Positions 21,103 to 31,100 of a stretch of DNA of 64,000 bases are shown here, piece after piece. Under the pieces are notes generated by a model. That model was not told the DNA's origin, ran no database searches, and saw only the letters and a program-made list of their open reading frames with translations. This stretch comes from Agarivorans sp. TSD2052 (lineage in GTDB: Bacteria; Pseudomonadota; Gammaproteobacteria; Enterobacterales; Celerinatantimonadaceae): assembly GCF_023238625.1 (NCBI RefSeq), contig NZ_CP096670.1, positions 2,035,501-2,099,500 of the forward strand, in the 5' to 3' direction. The stretch's first letter is position 1. Each line of letters opens with the position of its first letter. The position numbers and the translations under genes are program-made.

Positions 21103-21642
21103 ATGAAAGCCTTAGATTTATTGCTAAATCGTTACTCATGCGCGCGCTTAGCGGCACCCGCTCCCGAAGGAGCAGAGCTAGAAGTGATCTGGAAAGCAGG
21201 CCTGCGGGCTCCTGACCACGGAGGCTTAACCCCTTGGCGTTTTATTCATGTTAGCGGTGAGGGGTTAAGTAGTCTATCGAGCATTTTTGCGAAGGCGGCT
21301 GAAGCTGAAGAGGGCGACCACGAGAAAGCTAAAGCTATGCCGTTTCGTGCTCCACTTATTACCATCGTTATCGCTTCACCTAAAGTACATTCTAAAGTTC
21401 CTGAAATTGAACAAGTATTGTCTGCAGGCTGTGCGGTTCATGCGATGCAGATGGCAGCATTTGCTCAAGGGTATAATGGTATTTGGCGTACAGGTCCCAT
21501 GGCTTATAGCCCGGTAGTTAACCAACAATTAGGTTTATCTGAGACTGAGTCTATTGTTGGTTATCTCTATTTAGGTAGTGCTCAAACCAAAGCCAATAAG
21601 CCACGTGAATTAGACTTTAAAGACTACGTAAGTTGGTTGTAG
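21103..21642 (+). CDS. ydjA: Nitroreductase-family protein YdjA
   Basis: FMN-dependent oxidoreductase of the minimal nitroreductase type; its natural substrate is not known. It has 179 residues (E. coli YdjA has 183). The N-terminal LLNRYSCARL holds the flavin-phosphate-binding segment; the APDHGGLTPWRF motif and the late GYLYLGSA strand are typical of the family. The neighbours match the sppA-ydjA synteny of E. coli. The next gene begins two bases after its stop, so the two are probably cotranscribed. Confidence 0.9.
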   Translation: MKALDLLLNRYSCARLAAPAPEGAELEVIWKAGLRAPDHGGLTPWRFIHVSGEGLSSLSSIFAKAAEAEEGDHEKAKAMPFRAPLITIVIASPKVHSKVPEIEQVLSAGCAVHAMQMAAFAQGYNGIWRTGPMAYSPVVNQQLGLSETESIVGYLYLGSAQTKANKPRELDFKDYVSWL

Positions 21643-21643
21643 A

Positions 21644-22264
21644 GTGAGTGATTTTAAAGGCTGCTTATATTACGTGCATGATCCAATGTGCTCATGGTGT
21701 TGGGGTTACCAACCAACCTTGAGCTCACTGGAAAAAAAATTGCCTAAGAATGTTCAACTAAAGTACTTATTAGGGGGCTTGGCCGCTGACTCTTCGGTGG
21801 TGATGCCTGAAGATATGCAACAATTTTTACAGCAAACGTGGCATAAAATTTCCGACCAGTTAGGCACTGAATTTAATTTTGATTTCTGGCGACTAAACAT
21901 ACCTCGGCGTTCCACCTATCCAGCAAACCGCGCAGTACTTGCTGCTGCTAAGCAGCACGCAGGAAAAGCGATGATTAGCGCAATTCAGCATGCCTATTAT
22001 TTGCAGGCAATCAATCCCTCAGATGATCATCAACTGATTACGCTGTCTCAAAATTTGGGCTTGGATAGTCAGCAGTTTTCTCGTGACTTGACGAGTGAAG
22101 AGTTGAATAGACAGCTACTAGAGCAGATTCATTTTGCTCGTAGTTTACCTATTCAGGGCTTTCCTTCCTTGGTGTTAGAAGTCTCAGGTGCTTATCATCC
22201 AGTGGGCTTAGATTATAAAAATGCTCAAGTTAGCCTTGAGCATATACAGCAGTTGCTTAATTAG
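21644..22264 (+). CDS. DsbA-family (FrnE-like) thioredoxin-fold protein
   Basis: The 206-residue protein has an N-terminal CSWC motif (in MCSWCWGY, about residues 16-19) and a long helical insertion, as in DsbA-family cytoplasmic oxidoreductases. The later cis-proline loop GFPSLVLEV is present. There is no signal peptide, so it is predicted to act in the cytoplasm, perhaps in thiol transfer or glutathione-linked isomerisation. The GTG start lies two bases past the ydjA stop, with no strong ribosome site of its own, which suggests translational coupling. The substrate is unknown. Confidence 0.8.
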   Translation: MSDFKGCLYYVHDPMCSWCWGYQPTLSSLEKKLPKNVQLKYLLGGLAADSSVVMPEDMQQFLQQTWHKISDQLGTEFNFDFWRLNIPRRSTYPANRAVLAAAKQHAGKAMISAIQHAYYLQAINPSDDHQLITLSQNLGLDSQQFSRDLTSEELNRQLLEQIHFARSLPIQGFPSLVLEVSGAYHPVGLDYKNAQVSLEHIQQLLN

Positions 22265-22941
22265 ATGCCCAATTCGTCAAGTAAATCTTGATCAATGGTT
22301 TGGCTTGATTCGGCAGGCTTTTTGGATGCTTTGTTCTGTGCTGCAGCTTGTTCAATAAGATCATCGGGATCAACATCTTCTTCGGTTTCAAATTCATGAA
22401 GTTTTATGAACTCTGTTTTATCCATCGCCAATTCTAGATAGAAGATATTATTTTTAGCGGTAGTAAAGGTCACTCGGCGCGCTTGAGGTCGATCTAGATT
22501 AGTATCAATCGAAATGAGAACTTGTTTATTTAGTGCAAGCATTTTCGGCTGGTTTTGGGTAAGAGAGGTTTGTAACTCTTTTCCAATCACACCGGTGAAG
22601 TAACCTACCATTTGATTCATTAGTTCACCCATCACGTTGCCGACCTCATCAGCAGTGTGTTGTTGGGCGAGTTCCGATTCAGGTATGCCCATGTGCAACA
22701 TGTAATTGCGGTAGATTTCCATTGCAGCATCGGCGGTGAAGTTAATCACGACCAAACCTGAAAAACCGCCATCGAAAAGTACAAAACAGCCTATATCTGG
22801 TTTAAGGCAAGTTTTGTTGATTTTCTGAACCATCGCCGAGTATCTAATTTCACTACTGGTTGCTTTGTTCAATACATTGGTGACTGAATTACACAGGGTG
22901 AGTAGTACGTCTTCGGTAGTAACCACTTTCAATTTTTTCAT
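22261..22941 (-). CDS. DUF3334-family protein, CheX/CheC-like
   Basis: The 226-residue cytoplasmic protein has no assigned function. Its middle resembles the CheC/CheX phosphatase fold: a central FTADAAMEIYRNYML helix and then DEVGNVMGELMNQMVG, the kind of E-x2-N pattern used for CheY-P dephosphorylation. The C-terminal tail is acidic. The ATG at 22941 is chosen because AAGGAT precedes it at four to five bases. It ends 4 bases inside the tail of the DsbA-like gene. From memory, close relatives in Vibrionales are annotated DUF3334. A role in signalling is inference. Confidence 0.75.
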   Translation of the reverse strand: MKKLKVVTTEDVLLTLCNSVTNVLNKATSSEIRYSAMVQKINKTCLKPDIGCFVLFDGGFSGLVVINFTADAAMEIYRNYMLHMGIPESELAQQHTADEVGNVMGELMNQMVGYFTGVIGKELQTSLTQNQPKMLALNKQVLISIDTNLDRPQARRVTFTTAKNNIFYLELAMDKTEFIKLHEFETEEDVDPDDLIEQAAAQNKASKKPAESSQTIDQDLLDELGI

Positions 22942-23075
22942 GCAGATCCTTGTTACGCTCATGATAATTTTGCACTTTCAATGAAAACAAGTATGGATGA
23001 TGATCCCAATGCTGTATAGCTTTGATTGATATGGCTTAAGCGGCAATTAGCTTGAGTGTGAGGGTGATCAGCAAA

Positions 23076-23105
23076 TAAAAAAGCCTCAACAAAATTGAGG
23101 CTTTA
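23076..23105 (-). terminator. Terminator after asnS
   Basis: AAGCCTCAA (23081-23089) and TTGAGGCTT (23095-23103) form the stem. Read on the minus strand it ends in a run of Ts. Confidence 0.8.
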
Positions 23106-23133
23106 ATCATTAAAGGTTTATAAACGCTGTTAA

Positions 23134-24534
23134 TTAATACTCTGCATTTTTAGGTGCCCGTGGGAACGGGATGACATCGCGGATGTTAGTCATACCGGTT
23201 ACGTATGACACTAAACGCTCAAAACCTAAACCAAAACCTGAATGCGGAACGGTACCATAGCGGCGTAAATCGCGGTACCAAGAGTAATCGTCTTTATCTA
23301 GGTTTAGCTCAAGTAAGCGCGCGTCTAGTACATCGAGTCGCTCTTCACGTTGGCTACCACCGATGATTTCACCGATACCAGGCGCCAGAACATCCATTGC
23401 TGCTACTGTTTTACCGTCTTCATTTTGGCGCATGTAAAAAGCTTTAATGTCTTTCGGGTAGTTTTTCACTACCACTGGCGCTTTAAAATGCTCTTCTGCC
23501 AAATAACGTTCGTGTTCTGAAGACATATCAATGCCCCATTCAACGTCGTATTCAAAGTCTCGTCCTGAATCTTTTAAAATTTGAATCGCGTCGGTGTAAT
23601 CTACTTGGGCAAAATCAGCACTAACAAAGTTTTCGAGGCGGCTTACCGCTTCTTTGTTGATTCGCTGTGCAAAGAAGTTCATATCGTCCATACGCTCATC
23701 TAACACGGCTTTAAATACGTATTTCAGCATATCTTCTGCAAGTTTTGCCACGTCTTCTAAATCTGCAAATGCAACTTCCGGTTCTACCATCCAGAATTCA
23801 GCTAGGTGACGGCTAGTATTAGAGTTTTCTGCACGGAAGGTTGGCCCAAAGGTGTAAACCTTCGATAGCGCACACGCGTAAGTCTCGGCGTTTAATTGGC
23901 CTGAAACCGTTAAAAAGGTTTCCTTACCAAAAAAGTCTTGTTGGTAATCTACTTCGCCTTTATCACTCAGTGGCAAGTTATTCATATCTAGAGTAGAAAC
24001 CCTAAACATCTCGCCAGCACCCTCAGTATCACTACCGGTGATGATTGGGGTACTTACCCAAAGGTAACCTTGTTCGTGGTAAAAACGATGGATGGCTTGA
24101 GATAAGCAATTACGCACACGCATAACCGCACCCATTACGTTAGTACGAGGGCGCAGGTGAGCATGCTCTCGGAGATACTCTATACTGTGGCGTTTAGCCG
24201 ACATGGGGTAGCTGTCGGGATTTTCTACCCAACCTACCACTTCAACTTCAGTCGCTTGAATTTCAAATGATTGGCCTTTGCCTGGGGATTCAACCACGTC
24301 GCCCGTTACTACAACAGAACAACCGGCAGTCAGCTTTAACACATCATTATCGTAATTGGACAGGGTATTAGGTGCTACGGCTTGTACGGCATCAAAACAT
24401 GAACCGTCATGAATAGCTAAGAAAGAAAGTCCGGCTTTTGAATCGCGACGAGTACGGATCCAACCCTTTAATGTAACTTGTTGACCAACGTTGAACTTAC
24501 CGCTCAAAACGTCTGCCACTGAAGAATGCGTCAT
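23134..24534 (-). CDS. asnS: Asparaginyl-tRNA synthetase
   Basis: Charges tRNA-Asn directly with asparagine. From the ATG at 24534 the protein has 466 residues, the E. coli length. It has an N-terminal OB-fold anticodon-binding domain ([16 protein letters not shown]), class II motif 2 in [16 protein letters not shown] and motif 3 in [12 protein letters not shown]. The longer reading from a TTG at 24552 adds six residues, but its TTG is part of a GGAG that may be the ribosome site of the ATG. It is monocistronic with its own terminator; a -10-like TATAAT lies on the minus strand at 24573-24568. Confidence 0.97.
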   Translation of the reverse strand: MTHSSVADVLSGKFNVGQQVTLKGWIRTRRDSKAGLSFLAIHDGSCFDAVQAVAPNTLSNYDNDVLKLTAGCSVVVTGDVVESPGKGQSFEIQATEVEVVGWVENPDSYPMSAKRHSIEYLREHAHLRPRTNVMGAVMRVRNCLSQAIHRFYHEQGYLWVSTPIITGSDTEGAGEMFRVSTLDMNNLPLSDKGEVDYQQDFFGKETFLTVSGQLNAETYACALSKVYTFGPTFRAENSNTSRHLAEFWMVEPEVAFADLEDVAKLAEDMLKYVFKAVLDERMDDMNFFAQRINKEAVSRLENFVSADFAQVDYTDAIQILKDSGRDFEYDVEWGIDMSSEHERYLAEEHFKAPVVVKNYPKDIKAFYMRQNEDGKTVAAMDVLAPGIGEIIGGSQREERLDVLDARLLELNLDKDDYSWYRDLRRYGTVPHSGFGLGFERLVSYVTGMTNIRDVIPFPRAPKNAEY

Positions 24535-24687
24535 AGCAAACAACTGCTCCAATCTGATAGTGCTAATATTATAAGGGAACCAATGTTACTTCCTGAGGCT
24601 AAAGACTCAAGTAAAATATGCTAAAACAATGTAATTCGATAAGTTATCCTTATAAAAACAAATTTATACCAGCAAAAAAGGTTAGCG

Positions 24688-25056
24688 ATGCCCCATAACC
24701 GTAAAGAAAGAAGAAAAGGTCCAGATGGCCTCCAACGTTTGTTCTTTGTATTTTCTTTGATAGGGTGGAGTGCATTCTTAGCCTCGCTGATTGTTTATCA
24801 CTATGCACGTCCCGAAATTGCATATAGTGCTTTTCAACCATCAGACGGGCAAGGATACCGCGACCATTGGCAAGAAGATTTGCGTCAGCTTTACGTTTAT
24901 TTATTGTGGGGATGTTGTGGCATTACCTTAACCAGCATCGCGCTAAACTGGAGTCGTTCACGCCGTCAAACCGATTATTCTAAAATAAATACGGGCTTGT
25001 TAGCGCTGATTGTGATTGCCGCGTTGCTAGGCTATTACTTAAACTTGTTTGATTAG
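24688..25056 (+). CDS. Small three-helix membrane protein, unknown function
   Basis: The 122-residue protein starts with a very basic N-terminus (HNRKERRKG) and has three predicted membrane helices (about 18-38, 71-90 and 102-120). Between the first two is a loop rich in aromatic and charged residues. AGGTT precedes the ATG. I recognise no domain; similar short proteins occur in Vibrio and Shewanella, from memory. It converges on bioA, with 4 bases between the stops, and starts about 150 bases from the asnS start on the other strand. Confidence 0.7.
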   Translation: MPHNRKERRKGPDGLQRLFFVFSLIGWSAFLASLIVYHYARPEIAYSAFQPSDGQGYRDHWQEDLRQLYVYLLWGCCGITLTSIALNWSRSRRQTDYSKINTGLLALIVIAALLGYYLNLFD

Positions 25057-25060
25057 TGGC

Positions 25061-26329
25061 TTACTCCGCTAAAGCACCGTAAATAGCGCTACATAGCTGA
25101 GTTAACTGACTCGGTGTAATAACGTAAGGAGGCATGATATATACCAGTTTACCAAAGGGCCTAATCCATACTCCTTGCTCTACAAATGTTTGTTGTATTT
25201 GTGCAACATTGACCGGCGTTTTCGTTTCGACCACGCCGATGGCACCTAATATTCTGACATCATGCACCGCTTGCAGACCTGCACAAGGGGCCAATTGCTG
25301 CTTTAATTGCTTCTCTATGTTACGGACTCGTTGCTGCCAACCCGAACTGAGTAACAAATTAATACTGGCTACTGCTACTGAACAAGCCAAAGGATTTCCC
25401 ATAAATGTCGGCCCATGCATAAATACACCTGCCTCGCCGCTACAAATAGTATCAGCGATTCTTTTTGAGGTAAGCGTGGCTGCAAGGCTCATATAACCGC
25501 CGGTTAAACCTTTTCCTAAACAAAGAATATCAGGCGAAATGTCGGCATGCTCGCAGGCAAACAGTTTACCTGTTCGACCAAAGCCGGTGGCGATCTCGTC
25601 GGCAATTAGCAGTACTTGATAATGATCACACAGCTTTCTTAGTTCACGCAGATACTGTGGGTGATAAATTCGCATACCGCCCGCACCTTGTACAATGGGT
25701 TCAACGATAACCGCGGCTATCTGCTGATGATTGTGTTCGAGCAGGGTTTTCATCGGTTCAATATCTGCGGGATCCCACTGTTCATCAAAGCCAGTTTGTG
25801 GGGCGGCACAGAAGAAATGCTCAGGTAGGAAACCTTGATAAAGCTGATGCATTCCGCCGTTAGGGTCGCATACCGACATCGCACCAAAGGTATCGCCATG
25901 GTAGCCGTTGCGTATCGTGGCAAACTTAGTGCGTTTTTCACCTTTGGCGTGCCAATATTGAAGTGCCATCTTTAAGGCTACCTCTACCGCGACCGATCCC
26001 GAGTCACTAATAAAAACCTGCTCAAGATTGTTAGGGGTGATCTCTACCAGTTTTTTGGCGAGTTCAACAGCGGGTTGGTGGGTTAGGCCGCCGAACATCA
26101 CATGTGACATTTTCGATAGCTGATCAGCGGCAGCTTGGTCGAGCTCTTTGACCTTATAGCCATGAATACATGCCCACCAAGACGCCATACCATCGATTAA
26201 ATGACGGCCATCTTCGAGTATAATTTCACATCCTTGGGCGGCGGCTACTGGAAAACAAGGCAGAGGTGTAATCGAAGAAGTATAAGGATGCCAAATATGT
26301 TGTTGGTCGTAGTTTAAATCAATGCTCAT
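25061..26329 (-). CDS. bioA: Adenosylmethionine-8-amino-7-oxononanoate aminotransferase
   Basis: Pyridoxal-phosphate enzyme that makes 7,8-diaminopelargonic acid from KAPA with S-adenosylmethionine as amino donor. It has 422 residues. It begins with the BioA signature IWHPYTS, and the PLP lysine is in LGKGLTGGYM, preceded by the Asp of LLIADEIATGFGRTG. It is divergent from bioBFCD, the E. coli arrangement, with a candidate BirA operator in the 96-base gap. Nothing abnormal is visible. Confidence 0.96.
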   Translation of the reverse strand: MSIDLNYDQQHIWHPYTSSITPLPCFPVAAAQGCEIILEDGRHLIDGMASWWACIHGYKVKELDQAAADQLSKMSHVMFGGLTHQPAVELAKKLVEITPNNLEQVFISDSGSVAVEVALKMALQYWHAKGEKRTKFATIRNGYHGDTFGAMSVCDPNGGMHQLYQGFLPEHFFCAAPQTGFDEQWDPADIEPMKTLLEHNHQQIAAVIVEPIVQGAGGMRIYHPQYLRELRKLCDHYQVLLIADEIATGFGRTGKLFACEHADISPDILCLGKGLTGGYMSLAATLTSKRIADTICSGEAGVFMHGPTFMGNPLACSVAVASINLLLSSGWQQRVRNIEKQLKQQLAPCAGLQAVHDVRILGAIGVVETKTPVNVAQIQQTFVEQGVWIRPFGKLVYIMPPYVITPSQLTQLCSAIYGALAE

Positions 26330-26340
26330 TTTTTAACCGC

Positions 26341-26372
26341 TTGTAAAGTTGTTGGCTTATAAAAGTTGACAG
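26341..26372. promoter_or_regulatory. Candidate BirA operator between bioA and bioB
   Basis: TTGTAAAGT-N14-AGTTGACAG resembles the BirA operator consensus (TTGTAAACC-N14/15-GGTTTACAA, from memory), with seven of nine matches in the left arm and six of nine in the right. It lies in the divergent bioA/bioB space and covers the bioB -35 hexamer, as expected for a biotin repressor site. birA itself is not in the window. Confidence 0.6.
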
Positions 26373-26393
26373 CTGCTTTGCTGTAGATAGACT
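26366..26393 (+). promoter_or_regulatory. Candidate promoter of bioBFCD
   Basis: A perfect -35 TTGACA (26366-26371) and TAGACT (26388-26393, four of six matches) are separated by 16 bases. The -35 lies within the right arm of the candidate BirA operator. Confidence 0.5.
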
Positions 26394-26425
26394 AGCCGAA
26401 TATTATTGCTAAAGAAAGCGCACAA

Positions 26426-27478
26426 ATGACTCAAGCACTCCGCCACGATTGGACCGTACAGGAAGTAAACGATCTGTTTGCTTTGCCATTTAATGACTTA
26501 CTATTTCAGGCTCAGTGCGCTCATCGCGCTAACTTTGACCCTAATCAGGTACAAGTGTCTACTTTGCTCTCAATTAAAACTGGCGCTTGCCCTGAAGATT
26601 GTAAATATTGTCCACAAAGTGCTCATCACAAAACAGACTTAAAAACTGAGCGTTTATTAGAAGTCGAACATGTTCTCAAAGAGGCTGAAAAAGCCAAAGC
26701 AAACGGCTCAACCCGCTTTTGTATGGGGGCGGCATGGAAAAATCCGAAGCAGAGAGACATGCCTTATCTACTGAAAATGGTGGAAGGGGTGAAAGACATG
26801 GGCATGGAAACCTGTATGACCTTAGGTATGCTGGAGAAACAGCAAGCCGAACAACTGGCAGATGCGGGTTTAGATTACTATAACCATAACCTTGATACTT
26901 CTCGCGAGTTTTACCAAGAAATCATTACCACTCGAACTTATGATCAACGCCTGGATACCCTTGATAACGTGCGCTCTGCTGGGATGAAAGTGTGCTCTGG
27001 CGGAATAATGGGGATGGGAGAAACCGCCAGTGATAGAAGTGGTTTGTTAGTGCAGTTGGCAAATTTGCCTCGCCATCCTGAGAGCGTGCCTATTAATATG
27101 CTGGTCAAGGTTAAGGGAACCTTGCTTGAGGATGTTGATGATATGGACCAGTTTGAGTTTATTCGTTGTATTGCTGTTGCACGGATCATGATGCCACGTT
27201 CTCACGTACGTTTATCAGCCGGGCGTGAAGAGATGAACGAACAAGTGCAGGCTTTATGTTTTATGGCCGGTGCCAATTCAATCTTTTATGGTTGTAAGCT
27301 ATTAACCACCCCTAATCCAGATGAAAACCAAGATATGCAGTTGTTCAAAAAATTAGGTATCCGTCCTGAGACGGCGGCGCTTAAAAATGGCACCGAAGAG
27401 CAAGAAGAAGTGCTCTACCAAACTTTGGTTAAGCAGCAACAAAAAGACAGCGACTCGCAATTCTACGACGCTTCTTAA
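26426..27478 (+). CDS. bioB: Biotin synthase
   Basis: Radical SAM enzyme that inserts sulfur into dethiobiotin, the last step of biotin synthesis. It has 350 residues. The cluster cysteines are Cys55, Cys59 and Cys62 in [19 protein letters not shown] and RLSAGREEM are BioB signatures that include ligands of the second cluster. It is the first gene of the tight bioB-bioF-bioC-bioD operon; bioF starts one base after the stop. Confidence 0.97.
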   Translation: MTQALRHDWTVQEVNDLFALPFNDLLFQAQCAHRANFDPNQVQVSTLLSIKTGACPEDCKYCPQSAHHKTDLKTERLLEVEHVLKEAEKAKANGSTRFCMGAAWKNPKQRDMPYLLKMVEGVKDMGMETCMTLGMLEKQQAEQLADAGLDYYNHNLDTSREFYQEIITTRTYDQRLDTLDNVRSAGMKVCSGGIMGMGETASDRSGLLVQLANLPRHPESVPINMLVKVKGTLLEDVDDMDQFEFIRCIAVARIMMPRSHVRLSAGREEMNEQVQALCFMAGANSIFYGCKLLTTPNPDENQDMQLFKKLGIRPETAALKNGTEEQEEVLYQTLVKQQQKDSDSQFYDAS

Positions 27479-27479
27479 A

Positions 27480-28646
27480 ATGGCCTTTGAGATTGTCACT
27501 CAAGCCATTGAGCAGCGTAAACAGCAGCAATTGTTTCGCCAACGACGCTGCCAATTTTCCGCTCAAGGGCGATGGATAGAATTTGATCGCCAACGCTACC
27601 TTAATTTTTCTAGTAATGACTACCTTGGTTTATCTCACCACCCAAGTGTGATTGAAGCGTGGATTAAGGGGGCTCGAGATTTTGGTGTGGGTAGTGGTGG
27701 CTCACCTTTGGTTAGCGGATTTCAAAGGCCACATTATCAATTAGAGCTGCAACTCTGCGAATGGCAGGGGCGTGAGGGGGCCTTGTTGTTTAATAGTGGC
27801 TTTTCAGCTAATCAAGGATTGATAAAAGCACTGTTAACAAAACACGATGTGTTATTACAAGATAAACTTAATCACGCCTCTTTAATGGAAGCAGGGGTGC
27901 AGAGTGAGGCAAGCTTCAAACGTTTTAAACATAATTCTGTTCAACATCTAGAGCAACATCTTGTCAATGCTAGCAATGCAAACCGCCTCGTGATCACCGA
28001 AGGTGTTTTCAGCATGGATGGTGATCAAGCTCCATTAAGCCCAATCAGTCAGTTATGTAAGCAGCATGATAGCTGGCTAATGGTAGATGACGCTCATGGT
28101 GTTGGCTGCCTTGGTGATCAAGGTCGGGGAAGTATCGAACATGCCCATTTGCCAGTCAATGATGTACAAATACACATGCTTACATTTGGTAAGGCGCTAG
28201 GTGTATCAGGGGCGACCATCCTTTGTAACCAAGAGCTGAAAGACTATTTAGTTAACTTTGATAAAAGTTATGTTTATTCAACCGCTATGCCGGCTGCCCA
28301 AGCCTGCGCGATCAGTGCTGCAATTGAGGTGGTCAAAAATGAACCACAATTTCAAGCCCAGCTACTAGCAAATATTACCTTTTTTAAAAAACAAGCATTA
28401 GAACTGGGGATTACATTAGGTGGATCAGACACCGCTATACAGCCAATTTTGTTGGGATCTAGCGAGCGGGCCTTAGCTATCAGCCAACAGTTACAACAGC
28501 GAGGCTATTGGGTCTCCGCTATCCGGCCCCCAACAGTACCCTCAAATACTGCGCGCTTGCGTATCACCTTAAGTAGCCACCACCAACAACAAGATATTAG
28601 CCAGTTGTTGTCGGTGCTGGCTGAGTTATTAAGTAACAAAATATGA
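27480..28646 (+). CDS. bioF: 8-amino-7-oxononanoate synthase
   Basis: Condenses pimeloyl-ACP (or -CoA) with alanine to KAPA. It has 388 residues from the ATG at 27480, which lies directly after the bioB stop; the open frame extends further upstream only through bioB. The PLP lysine is Lys238 in TFGKALGVSG (E. coli Lys236), preceded by DDAHGVG. It overlaps bioC by 4 bases (ATGA), suggesting translational coupling. Confidence 0.96.
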   Translation: MAFEIVTQAIEQRKQQQLFRQRRCQFSAQGRWIEFDRQRYLNFSSNDYLGLSHHPSVIEAWIKGARDFGVGSGGSPLVSGFQRPHYQLELQLCEWQGREGALLFNSGFSANQGLIKALLTKHDVLLQDKLNHASLMEAGVQSEASFKRFKHNSVQHLEQHLVNASNANRLVITEGVFSMDGDQAPLSPISQLCKQHDSWLMVDDAHGVGCLGDQGRGSIEHAHLPVNDVQIHMLTFGKALGVSGATILCNQELKDYLVNFDKSYVYSTAMPAAQACAISAAIEVVKNEPQFQAQLLANITFFKKQALELGITLGGSDTAIQPILLGSSERALAISQQLQQRGYWVSAIRPPTVPSNTARLRITLSSHHQQQDISQLLSVLAELLSNKI

Positions 28647-29419
28647 ATATTGACAAACGCTTAGTGGCGCAGTTTTTCTCAAAAGCTGTTACCACTTATA
28701 ATGATTTCGCTGGATTACAACGAGATATTGGACACCGTTTATTGACTTTTCTGCCAAGCCAGCGGTTTCCATTAGCTATTGATTTAGGTTGTGGTACCGG
28801 ATATTTCTCTGCTGAGTTGCAGGCCAGAGCTGATTATCTAATATCTGTTGACTTATCCCACGCTATGGCTCGTCAAACTATGCAAACCCATCATGGTTTA
28901 TCTAGTGTAGTGAGTGATGCAGAACACTTAGGTTTAGCCAATCATTCTGTTGATCTGGTTTTCTCAAATTTGGCCTTGCAGTGGTGTAATGACTTACCGC
29001 AGGCCTTAGCTGAGATAAAGCGAATATTAAAGCCTAACGGTGTGGCGATTTTTTCTACTTTAGTTGACGGAAGTTTATGTGAGTTAAAACAAGCCTGGGC
29101 TGAAATTGACCAACATAGCCACGTGAATAGCTTTCTTAATCAATCTGATATCGAAAAAGCCATTGAAAATTCGGGTTTTAATCAACGAGACATCACTATT
29201 GAAGATCAAACGCTGTGGTATGAGCATGCCTTTATGTTACTCGCGGAGTTAAAGGGGATAGGCGCCAATTACGTAGTAGAAGGTCAACACGGCTTGGCCA
29301 ATCCAACGCAGTTAAAGAAGATGGCGGGTGTTTATAAACAAAAGTTTGCCAAATCAGAGATGGATAACCGCATGAGTGCCAGCTATAAAGTCTGTTATGG
29401 AGTGTTAATAAATGACTAA
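28643..29419 (+). CDS. bioC: Malonyl-ACP O-methyltransferase
   Basis: Methylates malonyl-ACP so that the fatty-acid machinery can build the pimeloyl chain of biotin. The 258-residue class I methyltransferase has its SAM loop in AIDLGCGTGYFS (about residues 48-59) and the BioC-type start AQFSKAVTTY...LQ. It overlaps bioF by 4 bases and bioD by 8, within the same operon. No bioH or other esterase gene is in the window, so the partner that demethylates the product is elsewhere. Confidence 0.94.
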   Translation: MNIDKRLVAQFFSKAVTTYNDFAGLQRDIGHRLLTFLPSQRFPLAIDLGCGTGYFSAELQARADYLISVDLSHAMARQTMQTHHGLSSVVSDAEHLGLANHSVDLVFSNLALQWCNDLPQALAEIKRILKPNGVAIFSTLVDGSLCELKQAWAEIDQHSHVNSFLNQSDIEKAIENSGFNQRDITIEDQTLWYEHAFMLLAELKGIGANYVVEGQHGLANPTQLKKMAGVYKQKFAKSEMDNRMSASYKVCYGVLIND

Positions 29420-30107
29420 GTCTATTTTCATTACAGGTACCGATACCGAAGTTGGTAAAACGGTCATCAGTTGTGGCCTCATTAAAGCATTACAGCTACA
29501 GATGGCAGGCCGTCGCGTCAATGGCTATAAGCCTATTGCAGCAGGCGCTGAGCAAAGCGGTGACCATTTAGTTAATGAGGATGGTATCGCTATTCATGCC
29601 GTTAGTAGCGGTAAACTGGGTTATTCTGAAATTAACCCGGTGGTATTAGAGCAAGCCATTGCTCCTCATATTGCGGCACGGCTAGAAAAAACACCGGTAG
29701 ATATCAGCTTGATGACTAAGGGTTTACAGCAGCTAAAAGCGAAGTCAGACTTTGTTGTTGTTGAAGGCGCCGGGGGATGGCACGTACCATTGGGGGAACA
29801 TCACATCACGATGTCGCAATGGGTCGTAGAGCAACAGCTACCCGTATTGTTAGTGGTTGGAGTAAAGCTTGGTTGTTTGAATCATGCATTGTTAACGGCC
29901 GAGGCTATCAAGGCTAGTGGAGCCCGTTTAATCGGCTGGGTAGCCAATGTACTAAATAACGATCGTCAAATATCAGATTTGAATATTCAGTATCTACGCG
30001 ACACCTTTGAAGCACCGTGTATCGCCAAAATCCCTTATCAAGCTCAGCTAAACCCGCAATCCATCGCCAATCACTTCAGTTTGAATGAGCTAGTTTGTAA
30101 AATGTAA
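29412..30107 (+). CDS. bioD: Dethiobiotin synthetase
   Basis: ATP-dependent closure of the ureido ring of dethiobiotin. It has 231 residues. The P-loop GTDTEVGKT is at about 8-16, the NGYKPIAAG segment follows, and VVEGAGGWHVPL carries the substrate- and metal-binding part. It is the last gene of bioBFCD, overlapping bioC by 8 bases. No terminator is visible before htpX, about 90 bases on. Confidence 0.95.
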   Translation: MTKSIFITGTDTEVGKTVISCGLIKALQLQMAGRRVNGYKPIAAGAEQSGDHLVNEDGIAIHAVSSGKLGYSEINPVVLEQAIAPHIAARLEKTPVDISLMTKGLQQLKAKSDFVVVEGAGGWHVPLGEHHITMSQWVVEQQLPVLLVVGVKLGCLNHALLTAEAIKASGARLIGWVANVLNNDRQISDLNIQYLRDTFEAPCIAKIPYQAQLNPQSIANHFSLNELVCKM

Positions 30108-30199
30108 GTTAATAATTTAATCTCGAGGCATTGAAAAATGTGAGCTATGCCCAATATATTATAGGTGTTGGGTTATTTAGACCTATTTCGAGGAAGATG

Positions 30200-31072
30200 A
30201 TGAAACGCATATTTTTGTTTTTAGCCACTAACTTAGCGGTTGTATTAGTACTTGGCATCGTCATGAACATTGTGTTCTCTGCTTTGGGGATATCGACTCA
30301 AAGTATTGGCGGACTATTAGTATTTTGTGCAATCTTTGGTTTTGGTGGTTCCATAATATCGCTGCTGATATCTAAGTGGATGGCTAAGCGATCTACTGGG
30401 GCTCAAGTGATTACTACTCCGAAAAACCAAACTGAAGCTTGGTTGCTAGAAACGGTCGCGCGCCAAGCTAAAGCCGCCGGTATCGGGATGCCTGAAGTCG
30501 CAATCTATGCTGCGCCAGATATGAACGCTTTTGCTACTGGAGCAAAGCGTAATGACGCCTTGGTAGCGGTGAGTACAGGTTTATTGGAAAACATGACTCG
30601 TGATGAAGTCGAAGCGGTACTTGCTCATGAAATTAGCCATGTTGCTAATGGTGATATGGTCACTTTGACTCTAATTCAGGGAGTAGTTAATACTTTTGTG
30701 ATGTTCTTAGCACGTATTATTGCCAACCTGATTAGTTCTTCTATGAGCAACAACAATGAAAACGGCCAAGGTATGGGGACCCTCGCATACATAGCAACAG
30801 TTTTTGTATTGGAAATGGTATTTGGCATTTTAGCGAGCATCATCGTTAGTTGGTTCTCTCGCCAACGTGAATTCCGCGCAGACGCAGGGTCGGCTAAGTT
30901 GGTTGGCAAACAAAAAATGATCAACGCTTTACAACGCCTAAGTGGTAGCCGTGAACCGGAAATGGAAGGTTCATTGATGGCTTTTGGCATTAACGGAAAA
31001 CGCTCAATCAACGAATTACTGTTAAGTCATCCGCCTTTAGAAAAACGCATAGCAGCACTAAGAGCGAATTAA
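30200..31072 (+). CDS. htpX: Membrane zinc metalloprotease HtpX
   Basis: Inner-membrane stress protease that takes part in quality control of membrane proteins. It has 290 residues (E. coli has 293). Two N-terminal helices are followed by the zinc site HEISH (His143, Glu144, His147), two more helices and [12 protein letters not shown] carrying the third zinc ligand Glu region. I start at the ATG at 30200, with GAGGA six bases upstream; the adjacent ATG at 30197 is possible, and an in-frame extension to 30131 has no support from the family. It follows bioD, but a joint function is not implied. Confidence 0.95.
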   Translation: MKRIFLFLATNLAVVLVLGIVMNIVFSALGISTQSIGGLLVFCAIFGFGGSIISLLISKWMAKRSTGAQVITTPKNQTEAWLLETVARQAKAAGIGMPEVAIYAAPDMNAFATGAKRNDALVAVSTGLLENMTRDEVEAVLAHEISHVANGDMVTLTLIQGVVNTFVMFLARIIANLISSSMSNNNENGQGMGTLAYIATVFVLEMVFGILASIIVSWFSRQREFRADAGSAKLVGKQKMINALQRLSGSREPEMEGSLMAFGINGKRSINELLLSHPPLEKRIAALRAN

Positions 31073-31100
31073 CCAAGAATCACTTCTATTTCAATTTTTA

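Noticed and set aside
30131-30199. 22-23 residue N-terminal extension of HtpX
   Set aside because: HtpX normally begins with MMRI/MKRI; a strong GAGGA lies directly before the ATGs at 30197/30200.
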